In this document: in pieces, positions 1-10,469 of the stretch | Layout: every line of letters begins with the position of its first letter | Numbering within the stretch: the stretch's first letter is position 1 | NCBI GenBank assembly: GCA_039621445.1 | Contig: CP154954.1 | Span: forward strand, 71,204,150 to 71,268,149 | Direction: 5' to 3' | Source: Euglena gracilis | Taxonomy: Eukaryota; Euglenida; Euglenophyceae; Euglenales | DNA: 64,000 bases | Translations under genes and position numbers: made by a program | Notes under the pieces: generated by a model | Told to the model about the DNA's origin: nothing | Seen by the model: only the letters and a program-made list of their open reading frames with translations | The model's database searches: none

Positions 1-124
1 ATTTTCCTGAAATTGGTTTTTTTGATTGGTGTGGACTCGGTCGCCTTTCCCTTCAAAGGTGGCTGAAGAGTTTTTTTCGTCCACAATTCTTACCCAGCCG
101 TTATGAGTGAATGTTGGGAAGCAT
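1..124. other. Left-edge flank, nothing recognised
   Basis: Unique-looking sequence before the first DIRS-like inverted terminal repeat. No coding frame or repeat copy elsewhere in the window was recognised. Confidence 0.4.
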
Positions 125-140
125 AGGGCATGCACTATCG

Positions 141-310
141 CACTCCCTCGAGGAAAACCGACAAGGGAGGAAGGGACACCGAGGGCGAAGCACAAAGACC
201 TTGTGCGACCATTCGGGCTCCGCACTTCGAGATGGTGAGGTCCTGCTTTCCTTCCCGGCTGTTCTGTTCTGTGTTTGTGCGTGCGCGGGGAGTGCTTCTT
301 ACTGCTTTTT
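141..310. repeat. A1 left inverted terminal repeat
   Basis: Positions 232-305 are the reverse complement of 4709-4784 with only a few mismatches. Positions 141-203 contain a module (ends in the CCTTGTG type, with GAGGGCGAAGCAC inside) that recurs at 4430-4450, 5081-5143 and, inverted, at 5385-5440, 20880 and 54740. This fits the inverted-terminal-repeat plus internal-complementary-region layout of DIRS elements. Confidence 0.75.
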
Positions 311-430
311 GTTGAGGGAGTTGGCTGATTCCTATTTCTGCCCTTCGACCTCAAGGAGAAAGAGTTTGACTTTTACGAGTTCAAGTGGAATTATTTTACG
401 AGGAGTACTACTTTCCCGAAGACCATCACT

Positions 431-1268
431 TTGACCAACTGGTGGACCGAATTTTTTCGGAACTTCAACTTCCTGACGGAAGAATTCAACTCTTCGAGTT
501 CAACTGGAATTATTCCCAGAAGTATGGCATTTGCCACAACAGAGATCAACAACTGGACTTCCATGGAGAATGAATTTCAAAGAAACTCTGAATTTCAAGA
601 AGAACTTCAAAAAACTTCCAAGAAGTCAGCTGACGCTGGGGAAGGTGGAGACACAGCAGCAGCTGCAGAAGCTGGAGGGGCGGCAGCAACACACCTGTCC
701 GTGGCCATCGCAACCCCCCCACCCCCCAGAGCATCAGCGATTTCAAAATCCCCCTCTCAACATGAGAATGGCCATGGAACATGGACAACTGTGGTCAGGA
801 GGACAAGAAGACAGAATGGGAAGACCATCACTGGTCCAACAGACTCCCCCCCTTTTTCTATGTCCCCCCCCCTTCCAGGGGAAAAAGCAAAGGCTATGGC
901 AGCCTCTCAAGAAATATCAGAAATCCAAAGGATTCAAATCAAAATCAAGGCTATGGCAGCCATCATTGGACAGGGCCTGGGGCCCAGAATCATGGCTATG
1001 GCAGCCATCATCATCATCATCATCATCCAAGAGGGCAGTGGGCCCAAGTGCAAGGCTATGGCAGCCTGTGTCCAAACCTGGACAGATCCCACTGGGGAAA
1101 GGTATGTCCAACTTACCCCACAGCTCTCTCAAACATAAACCCCTCAGGAGCTGCCCATCCAAGCAAGCAGCCCCCCTTTCAGGGGAAGGCCAATGGAGGC
1201 CATTATATCCAAGAGGCCAATGGAGGCCAGGGGGAAAATATCAAGGCCAATGGAGGCCATTTCAATAA
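431..1268 (+). pseudogene. gag: DIRS Gag-like protein, Gly/Tyr-repeat type (A1)
   Basis: Likely nucleic-acid-binding Gag-like protein of the element. The N-terminal part is Glu/Gln-rich, followed by a conserved TWTTVVRRTRR segment also found in copies A2, B1 and B2. Then come repeated KGYGS motifs (five or more copies), including a run of seven His from a CAT microsatellite at about 1009-1026. The frame changes at the C run near 863-875: in copy A2 the same two blocks lie in one frame, so the A1 frame is broken there. No zinc knuckle is visible. The start at 431 is the first ATG of the frame and is uncertain. Confidence 0.6.
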
Positions 1269-3500
1269 AAATCAGGTGGCCATGGGAGGCCAATGCATTC
1301 AAGACCACAGCCCTTGGGGGGGGAGGCCCAAGATTGGCTCAGACAAGCCCCCCCCAGAAGATAATCAGCCCAGCCTTATATGTACCTCCCCACTGCAGAC
1401 ACAGACCTTCCCCCATCTTTCAAACACAGGGGGAAAGCCTGTCTTTGAGCAGCCCTATGGCAGGGCCAGAGGTGACCCCAGTGATGGGGCAGCCAGAGCT
1501 GACCCCAGTGATTGGGCAGCCAGGGGGAAGGACCCCAGTGATGGGGCCTTTGGAATCCCCAGACACATTACACCCAGGGGTGCCCCCATACAGGGCCCTG
1601 CAGGCCAGCATTCCACATTGGGTCGAGGCAGGAGCCAGCACAGAGGTATTAAACCTGATAAGGGAAGGGGTCAGGGCAGATCTTCTCCTCCCCCCTCAGA
1701 TGTCCTTAAAAGTTCCCTTCAAAACTCCCCAAGAAATAAGGACTGCCCAGAAAATTCTGAGAGAATACGAATGTGCAGGGGCAACCAGGCAAATCCCCCC
1801 ACAGGAGGCAAAACATTTTGCCCCTTATTTTATCATTTCCAAAAAGGAAGGGGAAAAGACCAAGGAAAGACTGATTTCAGATTGTCGACAGTTAAATCTC
1901 CATTTCACCCCCCAGAAATTCAGATTGGAACACATGGGAAACATCTTCCCATATCTAAGAAAAGGTTGGTTCTGTGGAAAAATAGACCCGAAAGATGCGT
2001 ATTTCCACTTAAAACTGCACAGCAGTCTGGAAAAACATGTGTGCATGCAGGTGGGGGGGAAACGTGGCAATTTCAAGCTGCATGCTTTGGTATAAGCAGC
2101 CTGCCACAAAAATTTATGACTCTTATGAGAGTCTGGGAAAGAAAATGGAGAAAGGAAGGCAAGGTAGTTTTCATCTACCTGGACGACATTTTGCTGTTAG
2201 CCCCCAGCAAAAAGACAGCAGCCCAACATTTGGCAGAAGTAAAAACAGACCTTTTACTGGCAGGTTTCAGATTAAACCTCCCCAAATCCTGTCTGGAAAC
2301 CACACAGGAAGTAAAACATTTGGGCCAATGGATCAATTTGAAAAAAGGCCAATTGGAAATTCCTCAGGAAAAATTAAAATCCTTAAGAAAGGAGCTAGGC
2401 AAAGTGCTCACAGCACAGAGAATGAGCTGCAGAAAACTCAGTTCTATTGTGGGACAAGTCAGAAGCTATTTAGTTTCAATGCCATTTCTCAGAATTCTGA
2501 CAGATCAACTTTGCAAAATGGTGGATTTGCACACAAAGTGGGGTTGGGACCACACCCTGACCATTCCCCAGGGGGTCAAAGATCAAATTGTGGAGTTAAA
2601 AGCCTTTTTACAGCCAGGTGTGGGCAGGGCATTTCAGTCCCAGGCCTCTCAGGAGCTCTTTTCGGACAGCAGCACCTGGCAGTGGGGGGGGGGCTGGACA
2701 AAGCTTCAGGCCAAAAGGTGCAGGATTTTTGGAGGGACCTGCATGTCCTTCACATAAATCAAAAAGAATTACAAGCTGCAGTGGAAACAGTAAAGGCACT
2801 AGCCAAACCAAAACAAACAATTGTGCTCCACGTGGACAGCCAGGTGGCTGTAAGTTATTTAACAAAATGGGGAGGCAAAAAGCCATACCTAAATTCCATC
2901 TTAAAACCCCTGCTGTATCATTGCCAAGAAAAGCAAATCAATTTGCAGGTGGTTTGGGTTCCCACAAAGGAGCAATTGGCAGACTCCCTGACCATGGAGC
3001 AAAAGGACCCAGGGGATTATACCCTAAACCTAAACATCTTTCACCAAATTGTTCAGTTTTTAAGAAAGGAAACCACCCCAGAGGTTGACGTGTTTTGCAC
3101 ACCCAGCAACAAAAAATTCCCCAAGTTTGTTTGTCGATACCCCCACCAAGGGGCTTTGCTGGTGGATGCCTTGAAGGCAGATTTGAGGGGCCTCCCCCCA
3201 GTTTATGCAAACCCCCCCTGGAGCATCATTCCCCAATGGGTTCAGAGATTAATGTTAAACCCAGACCTAATTTGTCTGTTGATCGTACCCCACTGGGCTT
3301 CGACATCATGGTGGCGCCAATTAATGTCAATCAGGCAGCCAGGCAGCAAGGTTTTGCTAGTACCCCCCCAGTGGGGTCTGTTCACCAATTGCTGGGGGGA
3401 GGAGATGCTCCCCCCAAGGTGGAATTTGGCCTGCTTGATTGTGTCAGGCAAATATTACAATCCCAGAAAGTTTCGATGTCCAGTATCGATACTTACATAA
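1193..3500 (+). pseudogene. pol: DIRS reverse transcriptase-RNase H with Dam-like tail (A1)
   Basis: Replication enzyme of the element. RT motifs in order: RLISDCRQLN (about 1868), KIDPKDAYF with the first catalytic Asp (about 1980), and FIYLDDILL with the catalytic Asp pair (about 2170). RNase H follows: LFSDSSTWQW (about 2660), NQKELQAAV (about 2760), LHVDSQVAV (about 2825) and a late Asp in EQLADSL (about 2975). After that comes the DIRS Dam-like segment (VFCTPSNKKFP, later YANPPW and LLIVPHW, 3090-3290). The frame switches near 2053-2059 (G run) and 2690 (G run), so no single ORF covers the gene. The C-terminus overlaps the YR gene in another frame, as in copies B1 and B2. Confidence 0.85.
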
Positions 3501-4897
3501 AAAATCTGGGAAATGTCAAAAGATATGACTCAGCCTTCAGGACTTTGATGGGCCAATTGCTGCACAAAGGGGTGCCCCTGCAGGACTGCACAGTCCACAA
3601 GATGGCCGAGGCCATCCTTGATCTGGCTGCCCACAGCCTCAACACTGCACGAAATGCATATGCAGCAGTTTTATTACTCCCAGGGTTTGGGTCATTGAGG
3701 TTTTCCCCTCTTTTGTCTCCATTGAAAAGGAAATGGAATTCCAATGTCTGCAAGTATGCCCATTTTTGGGACCCCACTGATTTCTTAGAAAACATCATCA
3801 GTAAATCCAAACCCCTCTCAGACCTATCTGTGAAAGAGCTCAGAAACAGACTCATCATCTGTTGGAGGCTGTTTGCCCTCCACAGGGGGGTTGATTTAGC
3901 CAGGACACAGCGGAAAATCAGTTTCGTGGGAGAAAAAATTTTCATTTTATTGCAAAGGAAAGGGTGGAAATTCCCAAGATGGGAGGAGATTTTGAATTTG
4001 CCACACACCCCCCTCATCAGCCCCTGGCATTTATTGAAAGATTATGTGGAAAGGACAGCCCACATGGTTGGGAACAAAAATAATTTGTTATGGTCTTTGG
4101 ATGGTAAAATACCTTTGACATCAGAAAGGGTGAATTCCCTTACCAGAGAAATTCTGCAAGAGTGGGGGGTGGACACCACCCACTGGAAACCCCACAGCAC
4201 CAGAGGGGCTGGGGTTTTATGGTGGAAAAATGCTTGTTTGCAAGTGGAAGAAGTCCAGCAGCTGGGTCAGTGGAAAAATTTTGGGGCCTTCCAAGCCCAT
4301 TATTTGCGACTTGGGGTCGTATCAAAAATTCAAAATATTATGGCCCAAAGGGGGGTGCACAGTACCTCACCATCTCGCAGTGCGGAGCCCGAATGGTCTC
4401 GGACTCTCACGACAGAGGAACGGGGAGGAAGGGACCAAGAGGGCGAAGCACAAGAAGATGGTGAGCCCAACCCTCCCACCCAAAAAATCAGCAGAAAAAG
4501 AAAGACATCCCAACCAGAAAGGGGACCCCCAACCAAGCATCCCCAACCACCCACCCAGGAACACACCAGAAAGAGACAACCATCCCCATCGAGGGGAGGG
4601 CTCCCCACCAAGCGACCATGGGAGAGGGGGGGGGGGCGGGGCCACGACGGTTCAGCTTCGCCAAGGTGTCGGAGGAGGCCTCATCATCGCCAACTCCGGC
4701 AACAAAGGCGCAGTAAGAAGCACCCCCCGCGCACGCACAAACACAGAACAGAACAGCCGGCAAGGAAAGCAGGACCTCACCATCTTCTTGAGCTTCGCCC
4801 TCTTGGTCCCTTCCTCCCCCTTCCTCTGTCGTGGGAGTCCGAGGCCATGCCTTGCTCCCGGGCGGTGTTGTTTGGATTGTTTACTGCGCTGGGTTAG
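3308..4897 (+). CDS. DIRS tyrosine recombinase (A1)
   Basis: Integrates the circular DNA intermediate of the element by site-specific recombination. The frame is open for the whole interval. I chose the ATG at 3308 because the VAPIN context around it is conserved in A2 and B2; the frame is open further upstream without ATG support. Catalytic set: Arg I in LHRGVDLA (about 3885), HSTRGAG with His and Arg II (4194-4214), a Trp in LGQWKNF (about 4265) and the nucleophile in AHYLRLG (about 4298). The fold ends near 4345; the remaining C-terminal residues are translation of the internal complementary region and right ITR, so they may not be a real domain. The start overlaps the RT-RNase H gene. Confidence 0.8.
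   Translation: MVAPINVNQAARQQGFASTPPVGSVHQLLGGGDAPPKVEFGLLDCVRQILQSQKVSMSSIDTYIKNLGNVKRYDSAFRTLMGQLLHKGVPLQDCTVHKMAEAILDLAAHSLNTARNAYAAVLLLPGFGSLRFSPLLSPLKRKWNSNVCKYAHFWDPTDFLENIISKSKPLSDLSVKELRNRLIICWRLFALHRGVDLARTQRKISFVGEKIFILLQRKGWKFPRWEEILNLPHTPLISPWHLLKDYVERTAHMVGNKNNLLWSLDGKIPLTSERVNSLTREILQEWGVDTTHWKPHSTRGAGVLWWKNACLQVEEVQQLGQWKNFGAFQAHYLRLGVVSKIQNIMAQRGVHSTSPSRSAEPEWSRTLTTEERGGRDQEGEAQEDGEPNPPTQKISRKRKTSQPERGPPTKHPQPPTQEHTRKRQPSPSRGGLPTKRPWERGGGRGHDGSASPRCRRRPHHRQLRQQRRSKKHPPRTHKHRTEQPARKAGPHHLLELRPLGPFLPLPLSWESEAMPCSRAVLFGLFTALG
4360..4460. repeat. A1 internal complementary region candidate
   Basis: Contains CTCACCATCTCG, GCGGAGCCCGAATGG and GGGAGGAAGGGACC modules that are complementary to the outer part of the left ITR (about 165-235). 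In DIRS elements such a region lies inside the right ITR and guides circular DNA formation. Confidence 0.5.
4709..4848. repeat. A1 right inverted terminal repeat
   Basis: Positions 4709-4784 are the reverse complement of 232-305. Positions 4785-4848 match, inverted, the left end of copy A2 (54711-54770), which fixes this as the right terminus. Confidence 0.75.
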
Positions 4898-5455
4898 GAG
4901 GTCCCGCTTAGTGCCGCCTCGCCAGAGTTGGCTGACGATGCTGCTCCGATCTGGCGACGTGACATCTGCCCCCCCCCCCCCGGTCCCCATTTTCTGACCG
5001 AGGGCTTTTGAAGACAAATTTTCTTTTACGGGTGACGGGGTCCGGCTCACAAGGTCTTTGCTTCGCCCTCGGTGTCTCGTACTCCCGCGAGGAAAACCGA
5101 CCAGGGAGGAAGGGACACCGAGGGCGAAGCACAAAGACCTTGTGAGGCCATGCCTTGCTCGCCGGCGGTGTTGTTTTGATTGTTTGCTGCGTTGTGTTAG
5201 GAGTACCTGCTTAGTGCCGCCTCGCCCGGAGTTGGCTGACGATGCTGCTCCGACTGGGCGACGTGGCTTCTTGCCACTGGGGGGGGGGGTCCCCCCCTCT
5301 GCCCCCCCTGGCCCCCACTCTCTGACCGAGGGCTTTTGAAGACAAATTTTCTTTTGCGGGTGGGGGGGTCGGGCTCACAAGGTCTTTGTGCTTCGCCCTC
5401 GGTGTCCCTTCCTCCCTGGTCGCTTTTCCTCGAGGGAGTATGAGACACCTCGGGC
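4849..5455. repeat. B-type ITR, tandemly duplicated (about 300 bp x 2)
   Basis: Positions 4849-4935 are the reverse complement of the right terminus of copies B1 (20751-20850) and B2 (54650-54710), so this is the left ITR of B1. A second, diverged copy runs 5147-5235, and the shared block from GACGATGCTGCTCCG through GACAAATTTTC to CACAAGGTCTTTG occurs in both units. The units differ mainly in C or G homopolymer length. Confidence 0.65.
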
Positions 5456-5499
5456 TCCGCACTTTGCCCTTGTGAGGCCAGATTGCGCACTGAAATTAG

Positions 5500-6293
5500 G
5501 GGGGCCAGGGCATGTTCCAGGGTATCTTGGGCACCAAGTCGTTGATAGTGGGCTGCAAAAGCCTCCACCCCCCTCAACTGGCCAATTTCACAAACTTCTT
5601 TGGCAGAAAGGCCCATTTTTTGAGTAAACCAACTCCTGCCCCTCTGGTGGAGTGGGCCCCCCACACCTGGGGGGTCACCCCACGCTTGGCCAAAACGTCT
5701 TTTGTAATAGAAGCAACAGTGTCTGCACTTATGGCCCTGAAGGGGGGTTTTAATGAAATCAGAAGGGGGCCCCCAGGTCTGACGAATGAACGTGTGGAAA
5801 CCACATAAGACATCATTAAATGAAAGGGGCTTATTTGTGGACATTGAGGAATGCACACCACCCTTTCCCACTTGTGAAACTTTTGGCCTTTACGTTTAAT
5901 TTTAATGTAGGTTGTCCTGCCCAAAACACTGGTGGTTCGTTTGACTTCTGCCAAGTCAGAGGATCGATATAAACAGAGAATTCGTGAGCAAAAAATCAGC
6001 TGGGTACGCAATGTACAAATATCAGTGGGCATAGGGGCCTTGGCCAGCCCCAGGAGTATTGGGAGGGGATCCCAAAATGCTCCATACTGCTCCAGATTTT
6101 GGTTCCAAAGCCTCTTGTAAGGCGTCGACAGGGTGTGGAATCTCAGCCCACCAAACCCAGGAATCAAAAGCATAGCACTGTATGCATTACGGGCTTGGGC
6201 CTTTGAAAATTGGAATAATTGTGTTAAAGAGTCAGCCACTTGGTCTGTGGTGGCTTCAGGGGGGGGCACCACCATGAGTCCCAAAATTACCAA
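5500..6293 (-). pseudogene. DIRS tyrosine recombinase (B1)
   Basis: The YR core reads from 6293 down to 5574: ARNAYSAMLLIPGFGGLRF near the N-terminus, Arg I in CLYRSSDLA (about 5945), HSTRGAG (about 5640-5660), then a frameshift at a GGGG tract near 5580. The nucleophile context AAHYQRLGAQD follows in the next frame (about 5525). All catalytic residues survive, but in two frames. The closest relative in the window is copy B2; A1 and A2 are more distant. Confidence 0.75.
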
Positions 6294-7925
6294 CAGAAGT
6301 GCAAAAGCACTCTGATAACGCTTTAAACTGGGGTTTCTCCCCAGGAAATTGTCAATGGTTTTAACCTAAATTTGTTTCCCCTCCAATATTTGCCTGAGCA
6401 AATCATGCAAAGCAGGGGCCACCTGGGGGGTGGCATTTGTTCCCCCCTGCAATTGGTGAACATACCCTTGTAGGGGGTGATTTTCAGGCCAGGCTTCCTG
6501 GAACTTTAATTTTTATTAATTGGGGCCACCAGGTGGCTGAATCCCAGAAGGAGGTGACCATCAAAACTTTGGTCTGGGGAAACATTTTCAACCTGGGCAG
6601 AAATTTTTGGATTATTGACCAGGGGGGGGTTTGCATAAAGATCCCCTATATTGTCCAGTGGACAATGCAATGCATTTACTGCTGTGTCCTCCCAATGGGG
6701 CCACCTGGCAACAAAATTGGGCAGTTTTTTGTTGCATGGGGAGGCAAATAAATCTGTTTCCAGATTAATGAAATTTTGGAATTGCTGTCTTAACCATTGA
6801 AAAAGTTTTGGGGTCTAAAGAATAATCCCCCCTGTCCATTTCCTGTCTGCTTATGGGGTCTGCTAGGCATTCCTTTGAAGGCACCCAGTTGACTTGGATG
6901 TTTACTTGATGCTTTGTGCACCATTTGAAAATGGTCTTAGCATTTTGTTGAAGTGGTCCTTTCTGCCCCCCCCCCTTTGGTCAGGTAATAGTAGATTACC
7001 TGGTTGTCCACTGACAGGGAAACTGTTTCCCCAGGTTTGCTCAAACTTTTCACACTGATTATTGCTGCACTGAGCTCCTTTACATTGATGTGTAAAATGG
7101 AGTCTTTTCTCCAAAATTTCTGCACAATTTCTCCTGTGTGGATGTCTAGCCCCCCCCAGGCATGGGTGCTGCTGTCTGAGTGCAACTCTCTGGTTGGGAA
7201 GTGTCTGCCCCCCCAGGTGTCTAGCAGAATTTTTATTTCCCTTTATTGGGTGTTTATTTCCTGGGAAATGGGGTGTTTTGAGTCCCAGGGGGCTGTGGAC
7301 TTTGCCACCAAAAAAATTGCCAGGGTGTCTGTAAAAGCCCTTAAAAAGGGCAGGGCCATTAGGTTGCATCTTATTTGGCCCAAAATGGCAGCCAATTGCC
7401 TTTTTGACATGTGATCTTTTTTCACAATTTTTCCCAGTTCCTTTTTTATGGTTTTGACTTTCTGGGGGGGGGGGCACCTGTAGCTTTCCTTACTGGAAGC
7501 TCAGTTGAAAACCCAGATGGGTTACTACTTGGGTGGGATGGAGGGTGGACTTTTTCACATTGATTTTGAACCCAGAATCCAGCAAATCTTTGATAACTGT
7601 GTTCAGGTGATTTTGCAAAGTGTGTTGGGTGGGGGCCACCAGCAAAATGTCTGACATGAAAATTTGGGGCATTACATTTAGCCCAAAGCAGCCTGTTCGA
7701 AATTACCAGGTCTGCCAACCCACCTGATGTCTTAAAAATGGCCTTAGGCCTCGACTCACTGGAATATGAAAATAGGCATCCTTGAGGTCTATTTTTGCTG
7801 CCCAGTGGCCTTTTTCCAAAACTGGAAAAATGTGCTGGATATGATCCAGCTTGAAAGGTTTTACTTGAATTTGCTGATTGATTTCTCTGCAATCGCTGAT
7901 CATTCTCCACTTGGTTGTTCCCCCC
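6294..7925 (-). pseudogene. pol: DIRS RT-RNase H with Dam-like tail (B1), catalytic box deleted
   Basis: RT N-terminal motifs MISDCREINQQ and KIDLKDAYFHI are present (7780-7900). At about 7650 the frame jumps from QIFMS directly to DILLVAP. Copy B2 has 63 more bases here, encoding 21 residues that end in IYLD, so B1 has lost most of the YLDD active site by an in-frame deletion. A stop (after GWQTW, about 7703) also breaks the frame. RNase H pieces (DSSTHAW, LHINVKELSAA, LSVDNQV) lie at 7000-7190, and the Dam-like segment (DLFASPCNKK, NPP) at about 6600-6760. Confidence 0.8.
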
Positions 7926-8474
7926 TCTGGTTTTGAACTTAAAAACCATGGGATCAAATGCTGGGTTTCTGAATGCTGAATTCGTTTCACTGACCCAGTT
8001 TTTTCGTAATCCAGCAGAATTTTTTCTGCCTGGTTTAGGTCCAGGTTGGCTCTGGGTTTTGGGTGGGTGGACAATTTTGGGGGATTCACCCAGGGGGGTT
8101 GAATTCCATTTTTTTTTATCAATTGACATGTTGCTGGGGGGGCATTTTTTTTCCACCATTTTAGACTTTTCTGAAGTCTCTGGTACAGGGGGGTGTCTCC
8201 CCATTTTTCCTCCATGGAATGTATTTTCCCAACTAGATGCTTTTCTGGGTGCTGGGTGGGGGGTGTTGGACATTGCACCCCTAGTGCCCCTGGGGATTGA
8301 GCATTTTCTAAAGGTGGCTGGGGGGGTGTGCATGCTCTGCTCACAGGCTCTCTGATCCTCCACTTTCTCATTGGTGTTGTCGCTTGACATACCATAGGGG
8401 CCCCTTGGGTCTTTCCCCTTGTTTTGGTTTGCTCCTGCCATGGGCATTGCCAAAGAATGTTGAGGGGGGGTTGC
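7926..8474 (-). pseudogene. gag: DIRS Gag-like / RT N-terminal region (B1), 3' part
   Basis: Minus-strand Gag-like to RT linker, cut at 8474 by the LTR element; it resumes at 18212. It is colinear with copy B2 (26500-26850): both carry TPHPAP, FHGGKMG and ETSEKSK motifs. Several frame changes sit at G or C runs. Confidence 0.7.
8470..8474. other. Target site duplication GTTGC (left)
   Basis: GTTGC directly precedes the left LTR and recurs directly after the right LTR at 18212-18216, marking the insertion point in the B1 gag. Confidence 0.75.
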
Positions 8475-8887
8475 AGTGTACGTCCAAGGACTTCCCTTTG
8501 ACCCTTTTCACCCTGGAAAAAGCCTGTTTCGCTTTCTCCTGGTGCGCACCTACTTAGGTGTGTAAAAATCCTTGGAGTAACAAAGCCCTTTTTCCCAATT
8601 CCCCTATGCTGAGGCAAAGCACAAAGCAAAGCGCTGTGAAAGGATTTTCCTTCACAGTCGTGTTCAGTCCTTTCAGAGGTTTATCCTCTTACTTCAAAAC
8701 AGTCAGAATGTGAAGAATAGAATACCACCTGTGAGGAAAAAAGGTCACGCAGGCACGTGTGATACGTGTCGCTAAATCCCATAGGATCTGCCACGATCGT
8801 CAGGCTGTGCTCATACACAGCCGTCAGATTGGGACAGATCCAGACTCTGCAGATTTCCTACAGAGCTGGGATCGTGCCTGGTACACA
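8475..8887 (-). repeat. LTR (3') of the gag-only element
   Basis: 413 bp, same length as the copy at 17799-18211 and apparently identical. The ends are near-palindromic (AGTGTAC and GTACACA on the plus strand). Confidence 0.9.
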
Positions 8888-8897
8888 TCCCCCTCCC
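8888..8897 (-). promoter_or_regulatory. Polypurine tract of the gag-only element
   Basis: On the minus strand GGGAGGGGGA lies directly upstream of the 3' LTR, the expected place for the plus-strand DNA primer. Confidence 0.6.
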
Positions 8898-9956
8898 AGG
8901 GCTATGCCCGATTTCCTTCATGGACCAGGTTACCCCAGGTCCTGTCAGGATATCAGATACAGTCCCGGTCGGGTTCGGCTTTCCAGAACACGGACCTCTT
9001 TTCTCCACAGGGTTGCAACCCAAAACCCGAAAACGCGCAAAAGGTTAGCCGCTTATCGCGGTTACCTATTAGCCGTTTTGGCTTAGGGGTGCGAAAAAGC
9101 CCACTGTGGGAAACGGGGCTGGCAGGTTTCCTGTCAAAGCATCCCATCCACCCAGTTTGGGTGTGCCAAGGGCACCAGGGGTTGGTCAAGCGTATTCGCT
9201 GAAAACCCGAGGGGAGAGCTGTGGAAGGGGTGGGCAGGCTCCTATCCTGGTCATACCCGGATAGGGCTCCTAGGCGGTCATATCCGCACTAGGAAACAAA
9301 AGCCTACTTACAGAACCGACTGCCGGCAACAGCTTTGCGGGGGTGGGGGGAAAGTAGGGAGGCGTGGGGGGCTGGCTTACGCCAAAACAGAATTTTTGCT
9401 GTCTGGCAGCCTTAAGCGGCCTTATTGGCAGAAAAGTGACAAATTGGCCTATTATTACGGCGTGCGCGCTGTGTGCTGTGTGTCGCTTAGCGGCTTGCCA
9501 GGTTTCCCGGCTGCCAAGTCTTCACAGCAGCAGCTTCTTCACGACGTGATAAGAGGCGCTTACCTCTTGCAGACGGTTTCCGTCCGCACGGTGATTGAAT
9601 ATGAGGTGGGGCCTGGGTGCATCCACCCGAAGGGCCATTGGGGAGGGGCTCGTAGATGCTTCCATCCAGAGCTTCTGGGTATATGCCAGTCCTGGGTGCT
9701 TCCACCCAAGGCTATTTAGCGGTTTCCGCTACCAGTGTAATGTGTGTGTCAGTGTATCCCCAATGTGAGAGCTCATGAAGGCGCTTACCTTCTATGGGAC
9801 CTGGTAATGCCGTTTCGGCATGAATCATTCACCAGATTACGTCTCATACCGTTGTGTACTGTCATTTTGACATATACCACTGGCTTTGGTTGCTAAGTGT
9901 TGTCGGACATCCCTGCGACACAACGTTTTCCTGTGCCGCTTCCGGTTCTGCCATCC
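8898..9956. other. Noncoding 3' region of the gag-only element
   Basis: No supported gene. Only short frames occur in both directions, none with a domain motif. Holds GGGTATC-type and CACCCGA-type short repeats but no clear array. Confidence 0.5.
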
Positions 9957-10178
9957 TACTGCTGTTGCTGCTGCCGTCCTGCTGTTCTGGTGCTGCTGCT
10001 GCTGCTGTCTGCTACTGCTGCGGCTGCTGCTGCCTGCTGCTGCTGCGGCTGCTGCTGCCTGCTGCTGCTGCTGCTGCTGCTGCCTGCTGCTGCTGCTGCT
10101 GCCGGCTGCTGCTGCTGCTGCTGCTGCTGCCGCCTGCTGCCGCTGCTGCCGCTGCTGCCTGCTGCTGCTGCTGCTGCC

Positions 10179-10221
<43 letters not shown>

Positions 10222-10469
10222 TGCTGCCGCTGCTGCCTGGCACGCAGTTGAGGTTCATCCTCTGCGGTTGGTTGACGTTGGGGTGCCCTGTCTTCCAGCT
10301 GGGCAGTTTCTGCCACAACAGTGTAAGAACTAGCTTGCATCCTGAATTCCACGAGGGGTACAGAATCAGATTGTGGTGGCTCATACCACGTTTGCATCAA
10401 TTCATATCGCGTTTTTCGCGAATCTGCAACGAAATGAAGGAAATGTGACACAAATTGTGGTTTCCACAA
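9837..10469 (-). CDS. Hypothetical ORF with poly-Gln/Ala tract
   Basis: An open frame of about 210 codons whose middle is the translated CTG/CAG tract (long Ala and Ser-Gln runs). The N-terminal 75 residues are ordinary sequence (for example MQTWYEPPQSD, VVAETAQLEDR), and the frame has no ATG at its extreme 5' end. No family is recognised. It may be a by-product of the repeat, since triplet repeats keep several frames open; the opposite strand is also open here. Confidence 0.2.
9958..10239. repeat. Interrupted (CTG)n/(CAG)n microsatellite
   Basis: About 280 bp of CTG units with CCG, CGG and CTGCTGC-CTG interruptions. It lies in the 3' noncoding part of the gag-only element. Confidence 0.95.

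Larger units (their letters stand above)
125..4848 (+). mobile_element. DIRS-like YR retrotransposon, copy A1
   Basis: Near full-length DIRS-order element: glycine-rich Gag-like region, RT, RNase H, a Dam-like segment, then an overlapping tyrosine recombinase, bounded by inverted terminal repeats (about 141-310 and 4709-4848). There is no integrase, no LTR and no target duplication, as expected for DIRS elements, which use a YR. The right end is fixed by similarity to the inverted left end of copy A2 at 54711; the left end is uncertain by some tens of bases. The catalytic residues of RT and YR look intact, but the reading frame shifts several times, mostly at long G or C runs. Confidence 0.85.

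Noticed and set aside
1009-1030. His-tag-like run of seven His as a functional metal-binding motif
   Set aside because: It is a CAT microsatellite present only in copy A1 and absent in A2.
9837-10333. Poly-Cys/Leu and poly-Ala proteins on the plus strand
   Set aside because: Frames of the CTG microsatellite only.
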